Below the pieces are notes generated by a model. The model made no database searches and had not been told where the DNA came from. It saw only the letters and a list, made by a program, of their open reading frames with translations. DNA of 64,000 nt from Lathyrus oleraceus. Lineage: Eukaryota > Streptophyta > Magnoliopsida > Fabales > Fabaceae. Numbering within the stretch: position 1 is the first letter of the stretch; the number at the start of each line of letters is the position of its first letter. A program made the position numbers and the translations under genes. The DNA lies in contig NC_066582.1 in the NCBI RefSeq assembly GCF_024323335.1, forward strand, positions 90,268,944 to 90,332,943, written 5' to 3'. Of the stretch, positions 57,153-64,000 are shown piece by piece.

Positions 57153-59024
57153 CAAAAATACAGATCAAGAAAAAGCAAAATTGAAGCTACCACTAGCTCG
57201 CCTCTCAAGTGAGGACTTCAGAAAACATTAGATCCAAGCAAAAAGGTCCATGGATGATGTGAATCGAAGAAAATACCAGTTGGAGTGTAAGCTTGAGTTC
57301 TGGTATATTGAGCAAGATGCCTTGCTTGCTTTGCTAAAACAGAAGTTCAATGAGATGAATGATGGAGGTTTAGAAGCATGAGATCTAAGAATTCAACTAG
57401 ATGAAGTTGAATTCTAGATCTGAAAAATTTGAGAGAAATGCAATTGCTTCTTTAGTGATGGCTATGGAAAGAATTCTGCAACATTTTAGGTTGAATTAGG
57501 CGTGTGAAATGAATGGAATTAGGTCTCTATTTATAGAGGAAGTGGCAAGAAGAGTGTGATCAATCCGTGTGCATGGCATGTGGAGCTTCATTGCATGGGC
57601 TAGCATGATCATGCACAAGGCCCAAAAACAATTCCAAATGAATTCTGAGCATCAGCCAAATGGAATTGGACGTGTGACTTGCAAGGCAATTGCTTATGCA
57701 CCAAGATTTCAAGTGGATTTCTCATTTGTACCTAAACAATCATCTCTTCAAAAGTACCATTTAGAAAATCCAAACATAGGCATATGGGTAATGGTTGGAA
57801 AGGTATTTGTATAAGGAACAAATGTTATGTTGGACAAAAACTCATTTGAAGTGTGGAAATTTATGAAATTTGAGTTTAAAGTGCAAGGTGCATGATATGT
57901 CAAGGAAAGGTTTCTAAAATTGGCCAACTTTCAAGCCCTTCTGTTCTGATGATGCAAGCTTCAAATGGAAAAACCTCCAACATCAAAGTTGTATCTCTTT
58001 TCAAGACAATCAAAATGGACTTAAATTTTGCATCATTTCGATTTTTGATGAAAGAGTTATGGGCACTTGAAGTTGGACTTTTTTTACTTTTAATGCATTT
58101 GGTCAAAAAGGAGCTATAATGTCTTGCATTATCACATGTATTTCCTTTGAGAGTTTGAAATTTTGTTCAACATAACATTTTAAGTAGACATCTCAAAAAC
58201 ATAAACAATGAATGAGTTATGTCCTTGGGAAGTTGACCCACAATTAGGGTTTCAGTCAAAATGACCTATAATGTATTGGAATGGAAGATGGCCTTCCAAG
58301 CTTCAAATCAATTTTTGATGAACATGAAAGTTGTTCACATTTTCCTTATGAACAGTGTTTCTTTTGGAACCATCTCCATTTGACCAACACACAAAAAGTT
58401 AGGTCTCAGTGCATTTCAAAATAGTCGGATGAATTGACTGATCAACTTCTCAAGTCCACAACTCATATCTTGATGAATTGATGATTGAGGACACTCAAAT
58501 AAGTTCAAATATGCATGAAATGATGAATTAAAGAACTTCCTTTGATTTTATTTGACCATGGGCTAAGGTTGCTTCATGAGCAAGGTATTGTGATGCACAG
58601 ATGAATTAGGGTTTCTCTGAAGAACAAGACCTCAAACCCTTTAACTTGCTTTGATCAAAATGATGAATTGAGGTACTAGGGAGGCATATTTGATGGATGA
58701 GAGCTTTGGGAACCAATGCCATGCTTGCTATCATCTCCTCTTGACCATGTCTTTGTACCAATGATCTCCTAGAAGCTTTGGACCTTGTGATTGCTCAAGC
58801 TACAAAACAAAAGATGTTAGTGACATATTTTTGTGCTTTTGGTTAGTAGATAAAATGAGAAAAGCAATGATATACAATTCAAGCATGCTTGGTGATCTCA
58901 CACCACTCACAAGGAGTCCCACGCAAAGGCAAAGGGAACCAAGATTCTTATGATCCTTAAGGCAATGCCAAATGCAATGTTATGATGCCATGAGGGATCT
59001 TAGGGACAAAATTGGGGTCTTACA
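57148..59024 (-). mobile_element. Element A 5' LTR, 5' portion (after insertion of B)
   Basis: Collinear with 16094-18000 of the 3' LTR, ending (plus) GGGGTCTTACA at 59024. TATA box in sense at 57535-57528. Together with 30523-33506 the 5' LTR is about 4.86 kb against 4.90 kb for the 3' LTR. Confidence 0.94.
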
Positions 59025-59029
59025 AACGC
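59025..59029. repeat. Target-site duplication AACGC, right copy (element A)
   Basis: Partner of 13096-13100. Confidence 0.92.
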
Positions 59030-59425
59030 GAAGCTCAGATGTTCCTGTTCAGAGCGTGTGTATCTTCAGATAGTTGTTGAGAGTTAATTGACTTTAGAGG
59101 TTCATGATGTCTTTTTGATAGTGATTACTCTAGAGTGTAAAGTTATCAGATCCTTGAGTGCATTGTTCAGATTCAGAATGTATGATTCTTGTTTCTACCT
59201 AGAACTTTGTGCGTTGTGTTTTGTTCAGAGTAAGAGCCTCTGTTTGACTGACTTCTAAGTGATCATTCTGGATTGACGTGAATATCTGATGTACGTCTAT
59301 CTGACCCTTTTTCGAATAGAGTCGTGCACACTTAGACAAATTATGTTAGGGTACTAATTTGTTTCATCCTTCGTTATCATCAAAACCTTAGAGATGAATT
59401 GTAGACATAAAATCTTGTTCTTACA
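59030..59425 (-). mobile_element. Element F LTR fragment, right piece (SIRE/Maximus-like Ty1/copia?)
   Basis: On the minus strand it begins TGTAAGAACAAGATTTTATG and soon has GGTTTTGATGATAACGAAGG, a pattern I associate with legume SIRE/Maximus LTRs. It interrupts the gag of element E. ACTAT at 59426-59430 is the likely target duplication; the partner is outside. With 13009-13100 only about 490 bp is visible, so the family call is tentative. Confidence 0.5.
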
Positions 59426-60480
59426 ACTATATCTTGTATTTTACCGATCTTCAAGTAGTTCTTAATTTTCTCACCAGCAATGACCAGGTCTGAGAATCTC
59501 GAGGAGCCACTTCCAATCATCCTGTCAAGATAAGGCCCCTAAAGGGTCCTCATGAACATGTCTACCAGCTCCCTTTCTAGAAGAGGGGGTTGAATCCTAG
59601 CAGCTAAGTCTCTCCAGCATTGGATTTATTCTTTGAATGATTCATTCGGCTTTTGAATGAGGCTTTAGAGCTCAGTATGATCGGGAGCCATATTTGAATT
59701 ATACTTATAATGCTTTAGGAATGCCTCGTCTAATTCTCTCCAGGTTCGTAAATGTGTGAGCTCCAGTTACATATACCATTCCAGAGAAGCCCCGCTAAGG
59801 CTATCCATGAAAAAGTGCATTAAGAATTTTTCATCATCGGAATGAGCAACCATTTTTCTAGAAAAAGCTCGGATGTAGTTCTTTGGACAAGTAAACCACT
59901 TATATGTTTCAAAGTCTGGGACCTTGAACTTTGTAGGAATTTTCACCCCGGGTACCAGGCACATGTCTGCAACATGTAGCCCAAAGGTATCAGGTCCTTG
60001 GAGAGCTTTGAATTTTTCCTCTATGTTACAGAACTTTGCGTTTATCCCAGCAGTTGATGGACCAAAAGTGTCATAAACTGAATCATCCCTTGTAGTGAAG
60101 AAAATATCTTGATGATGATCAATTTCAGGTTGAGCCATTCTACTGACATGGATGTTGAATGTTTGAGCAACATTTTGATACACTAGACCTCTTTCAGGAG
60201 GTGGCTGAGCCATAATAGGTGTACCGGCTCCTCCTAGTGGATTTACTGGCATTGTCATGACAGGGTTAGCATTAGAGGCTCTCAAATTAACATGTCGCAT
60301 CTTTTCTTTTCCTCTTGTTATAGCTTGCAGATCTTCCATAACTTGACCCATCTAGGACCTCACAGTGGTCATATCCTCCCTCATAACAGCTTGGTTATGC
60401 TCCAACTGATACATGAGTAGTATCTGATTACTGCGCGTGTTGTATGGATGCTGGGAACTGAACTTGATGGTAGAAGGTCC
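59426..60480 (-). pseudogene. gag: Element E gag, N-terminal and capsid part
   Basis: One frame of about 1 kb with five in-frame stops (60354-60352, 59769-59767, 59667-59665, 59628-59626, 59541-59539) and no frameshift. N-terminal helix (YQLEHNQAVMREDMTT, MGQVMEDLQAITRGKEK). Capsid motifs parallel A: VPGVKIPTKFKVPDFETYK, SLSGASLEWYM, LKHYKYNSNMAPDHTEL, CWRDLAARIQPPLLEREL, IAGEKIKNYLKIGKIQD. It then stops at the F insertion. Two of the stops stand where B has Gln. Confidence 0.82.
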
Positions 60481-61243
60481 TGGACAAAGGCCAAACAATA
60501 GTGAGCTTTTTGATTTGGAGAAATGCAATTATGCATGAAGGTATGCAAAAATGTTTTTGTGTTCTCGAAGGAATGCATACGTTGAATAATTTTTATGATG
60601 TAATAAAATGGGATGCAACATCATAGATTCAAAGGTTAGACAATGCAATAAATCATCTTCCATGGTCTAGTATGCATATATTGTTACAATAATAGCAAGA
60701 AATGATGTAAGTTAAAGGCACAACATCTTCTGGATAGTCTATACATACTTCCTGATACATGTTCAAAGGTCTGACGTTACATGAGAATAAGGTATGTAGG
60801 GTTTATGGTTTCCTACAGAAAAACCCAATATCTCCTCACAGGTGTGGACTGGTCTTCAAATTTGGTCCCTAAAAGGTCTCCCAGAGTCATCGACTCAGAT
60901 GAAAATACCCTGTCATAGTGAATTCTCGCATGAAAAAAGTACTTCCTGGTGAATCTACTATGGGTGTAGGTATCGTTCCAACCTAATACGGGAAACGCAA
61001 GTCGACATGACTATCCATGATTATATCCTATATATACGCTCAATCTCGGGTGTAGAGCTTCTCTCTCATAATATCATCCCAACCCAACAGAGAGTATAAT
61101 AGATATATCCAGAGTATGCAGAATATTTAAAGCAATAAAAGAATGCAATAAATAACATAAACATAAAATGAGTAAAGTGATAAATATAAACGCCCAAACC
61201 ACGCAAAGAAACCAAATAAAACTAGGCTCGACTTGCTTAGGTA
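60481..61243 (-). other. Element E 5' leader
   Basis: No gene supported. A block at 61010-61075 resembles the D leader (7880-7950). The leader hairpin of A, B and C is not seen. Confidence 0.55.
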
Positions 61244-61260
61244 TCCCCAGCCGAGTCGCC
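61244..61260 (-). other. Primer binding site of element E (tRNA-Arg type)
   Basis: Sense GGCGACTCGGCTGGGGA directly at the LTR end; one base differs from A to C (G for T) and the first T is the LTR-adjacent base. Confidence 0.75.
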
Positions 61261-64000
61261 TGCAGAAGCTACACAAAATATACCTGAGCGCGTCGCACGC
61301 TCGAAGATACAAAAGAGTCGCTATCGAACTTTATTTATTCCTGAAGCAAACAAAAAACATCGATAAAACCTAGGGAAATAGAAAAAGGTTAAGGAAGTCG
61401 GTTATGAAAGGGGAAGGTATTTGCATCCCTCACATCCGTTGTACTCAACAGGAACCATTTCAATTGTTCTTTGCAAGAATGAGTGTTACTATAAAAATAC
61501 CACATGATAGGGGTAGAAAAGTTAATAAATCAATGTTCTCGTAAAGGATTGGGGCCCTCCTGCCTACATATCCTCATAATGCATTAAGGAAATCCGAGCT
61601 TCGTAGTTCGTGGAACCAAGATAGATGTGAAGTTATTGGTTGACACCAAATAATAATTTTGTTTGAACTCATATGATAGGTATATCTGAACCAAAGGGGA
61701 AAGCTGACATCGAGCCAAAAACAAAGGGGTTTTTCCTATGGAAGGGCTTGCAAGGTAAGTAAACAAAGGAATAGTTTGTCGACGAGACAAACAAAAAGCT
61801 CTTGGTTCAGAGAAAGGCATTGGTTATTGGCCCAAAAGTGTGTATGGAATCCAAAGAAATAGTGTATTTGGTTCAAAGAGAAATTATACCACTGGGGTTG
61901 AAGGTATTGAATGTTGAATGATGAATGATGAAATGTGATTCAAAGGATATGGAATAAATATGCTCGCCAAGGATTCACATCCTCGTGCCTACATATTCTC
62001 ATTATGCAATGACAAAGTCATAGATCTGTAGTTCGTGGAACTAAGACGGAAGAAATGGAGAAAGGATGTTGGCCTAAGAAACTGAGATTAACAAGACAAA
62101 TAATAAAGAATGGAAGAGAATGAGTGGCATAAGACTTGACAGTCATTTGACTTGAATCACACTAAAGTCTATGAGTAAATTTGAATACGATGAGAAATCG
62201 GGTCATTCGTCCCGCACCCAAAGTTATTCAGAACGAGGATAGGAATTCTCCACTCTCACCCCTCTTTTTACTACTTAAGGCTCATGGCATGTGATACTCA
62301 TCGTAATTGGCAAGTTATTGAAGTTGAATCTCCTTATTGCTTCCTATGATGGAGTTTTTCTTTGATGAAAGAGACTTGACAATCAATTGATTCAGATTAT
62401 GCTAAAGTCTATGAATAAAGGTTAATATGATGAGCAACTAGGTCATTTGTCTCGTACCCAAAGATATTCAGAATGAGGATAAGAATTATCCACTCTTACT
62501 CCTTTTCTATTGCTTAAGGCTCATGGCACACAACTTGAATCCTGATTGACAAGTGTTGATACACCTTTGTTGTGGTTGAACAATAGCCTACTTTATGTGT
62601 AATGTGAATGCCTTGTACTGACATGAAGTCTTAAACTCTTGATCTGGATTTTTGAGGTCTTGAGCTCCTAAGATCTAGCATAGCTTGAACACAAAGGACT
62701 TTCCCTATCAAGTGATCAAGGGTCTTTTGATCACTTGAATAGGCTTGGGGAATTTAGCATAATGAAAAATATTTGGTTGATCAAAGTAAACTTTGATCAA
62801 CATAACCAAGGTGAATGGAAATAAGTCGAATCATGTGCACAACAACCTAAAGGATTAACCAATTAATCAGATGATTTATAAGTCCTAAACTAGGGGAACA
62901 TGCATATCTAAATTCTAAACATCTAAGCCTAAGGGAACATGCCATGGTTAATGTGTAATCTAATCAAGACAATCATTACCAAATTCCTATCAAGAAAACA
63001 ATTCATGAACAAAATTAAATCCACAAATAAATTATAATCCATTAAAGTCTAACATCTAATGTTGGAAGAATTAAACATCTAAAACATGTATGAATTAAAT
63101 CAAAGTCACATCATGTACACCTCAATTATCATGCAATTCCAAACCATCTTAACAAATTTACAATTATGATCAAATCTCATATTTTTTTAATTCACTTCCC
63201 ATCAATTAAACAAAAATCACATAATTAATTATAATCCAAACACCTAATCATGTTAAAATTCTAATAAAAATTATCATGTTAAATCTTATTATATTGCATA
63301 ATTTCTAAACTAAAATCATCTAAAAAACAAGAAAAATAATAGAGAAAACAATGCAAAAAAAAATGGATCCAAACAGGGGGAAATTAGCCAAATATAGGTG
63401 TACACAGTCTAGGGTGCATGGTCCTAAACAGGGGCTTAAAATCAATACACATTCATGGATCTAGGGGTGCACAAGCAGAAATAATGCAACATGCGTGGCA
63501 GTGAGTCATCAAACATGAACATTTGGATGATGAACTCTTCTAATTTGTGAGCTTAAGTGAGAATCATTTGCAGTGGATGATGAATTATGAAGGTGATGAA
63601 TGTTGAAGATGGAGAAGATGAATTATTGTGTGTTCTAATATTGGTTTAAAGAAAGTGATGGATGGAGGTTCTGATATTTTCTCTTTGAGAGCATAAATGA
63701 GAGAGATTGAGATTTCAATTTTGGGGGACAAATGAGAGAGAGTGAAAATGATAGAGCTCAAAATTGGGATTGTGTATTGTTTATATGAGTGATGATGATT
63801 GTTGATATGATATGCATTCCCCTAAATTCTATTATTTGGCTGAGATGGTTACACCTTTTGTTATGCTTTGTTAGAAGTTATTGCAATATCTGTTAGGCTT
63901 GTTGAGAACTGTTTTTGTTTCAAATTATGGAAATCGATATATAGGTGATTGTGCCATCTTTAAAGTTCTTTGAATTTTTGCTTAAAGGTGGTTCAGTAAA
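61261..64000 (-). mobile_element. Element E 5' LTR, 3' portion
   Basis: The LTR ends (sense) GTAGCTTCTGCA at 61261. PBS-like motif near 61314-61326 (sense CGATAGCGACTCT), conserved block at 61398-61430 (sense GATGCAAATACCTTCCC), looser hairpin modules near 61565-61615 and 61975-62040. A repeated segment of about 240 bp (62130-62300 and 62370-62530) carries AAAGTCTATGARTAAA and CATTYGTC. The LTR start is beyond the window. Confidence 0.75.
62130..62535. repeat. Imperfect direct repeat in E LTR
   Basis: Two copies, about 62130-62295 and 62368-62530, share ACTTGACA, TAAAGTCTATGA, ATGATGAG, GTCATT, CCCAAAG, TATTCAGAA and AGGCTCATGGCA in the same order, period about 240 bp. Confidence 0.65.

Larger units (their letters stand above)
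13101..59024 (-). mobile_element. Element A: full-length Ogre (Tat, Ty3/gypsy), interrupted by element B
   Basis: On the minus strand: 5' LTR (59024-57148 plus 33506-30523), PBS 30516-30499, leader, ORF1 29599-28149, gag 27837-25414, protease, intron 24541-24263, RT, RNase H, archaeal-type RNase H, integrase to 20805, repeat-rich 3' UTR, polypurine tract 18013-18001, 3' LTR 18000-13101. A perfect 5-bp duplication (AACGC) flanks it. Without element B it is about 22.3 kb, in the range known for Ogre. Stops and frameshifts make it non-autonomous now. Confidence 0.95.
59426..64000 (-). mobile_element. Element E: Tat-lineage element, 5' part, no ORF1 (truncated by window end)
   Basis: Minus strand: LTR from beyond 64000 to 61261, PBS 61260-61244, leader, gag from about 60480. 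Only about 0.8 kb separates PBS and gag, so ORF1 is absent. Gag is cut at 59426 by F; the rest lies outside. It is the outermost and probably oldest element. Confidence 0.82.

Overview
The window is plant DNA, most likely from a large-genome legume of the Fabeae type (pea, vetch, grass-pea). This is inferred from giant Ty3/gypsy Tat/Ogre retrotransposons and their LTR and leader style, not from any host gene. I see no host gene, rRNA, tRNA gene or CRISPR array. Essentially all 64 kb is LTR-retrotransposon sequence stacked by nested insertion. Five Tat-lineage elements are named A to E here. One LTR fragment of another type, probably Ty1/copia SIRE/Maximus-like, is named F.

Layout. 1-13008: element D (minus strand), its gag start, ORF1, leader, primer binding site (PBS) and 4.86-kb 5' LTR. 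Its ORF1 is split by a 4.7-kb solo LTR of the A family (1509-6215, plus strand, target-site duplication (TSD) ATTAC). 13009-13100 and 59030-59425: pieces of F, which hosts both D and A. 13101-59024: element A (minus strand, TSD AACGC), a full-length Ogre of about 22.3 kb once its passenger is removed. It has 3' LTR, repeat-rich 3' UTR, INT, two RNase H domains, RT, intron, protease, gag, ORF1, leader, PBS and 5' LTR. A's 5' LTR is cut at 33506 by element B (33507-57147, plus strand, TSD GTATA). B's 3' UTR satellite-like array is cut at 43169 by element C (43170-54524, plus strand, TSD AATAG). 59426-64000: element E (minus strand), part of gag, leader, PBS and an LTR that runs off the window. 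Insertion order read from nesting: E, then F, then D and A, then the solo LTR (into D) and B (into A), then C (into B).

How the parts relate. A has every Ogre module, but pol carries two stop codons and two frameshifts and the protease active-site Asp is Asn. B keeps gag and protease but has lost the RT core, most of the second RNase H and the integrase core. C has lost capsid and protease but keeps a 1.16-kb-codon RT-RNase H-integrase frame with one premature stop. B and C are therefore complementary. All five families share short non-coding blocks in otherwise dissimilar LTRs, including a second PBS-like motif inside the LTR 45 to 75 bp from its end. A, B and C also share a long leader with a perfect 14-15 bp hairpin, a hairpin module just after the integrase stop, and (A and C) a short intron whose predicted splice joins protease to RT in frame. 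The shared cis-sequence toolkit, together with the complementary coding losses, is the most interesting signal in the window.
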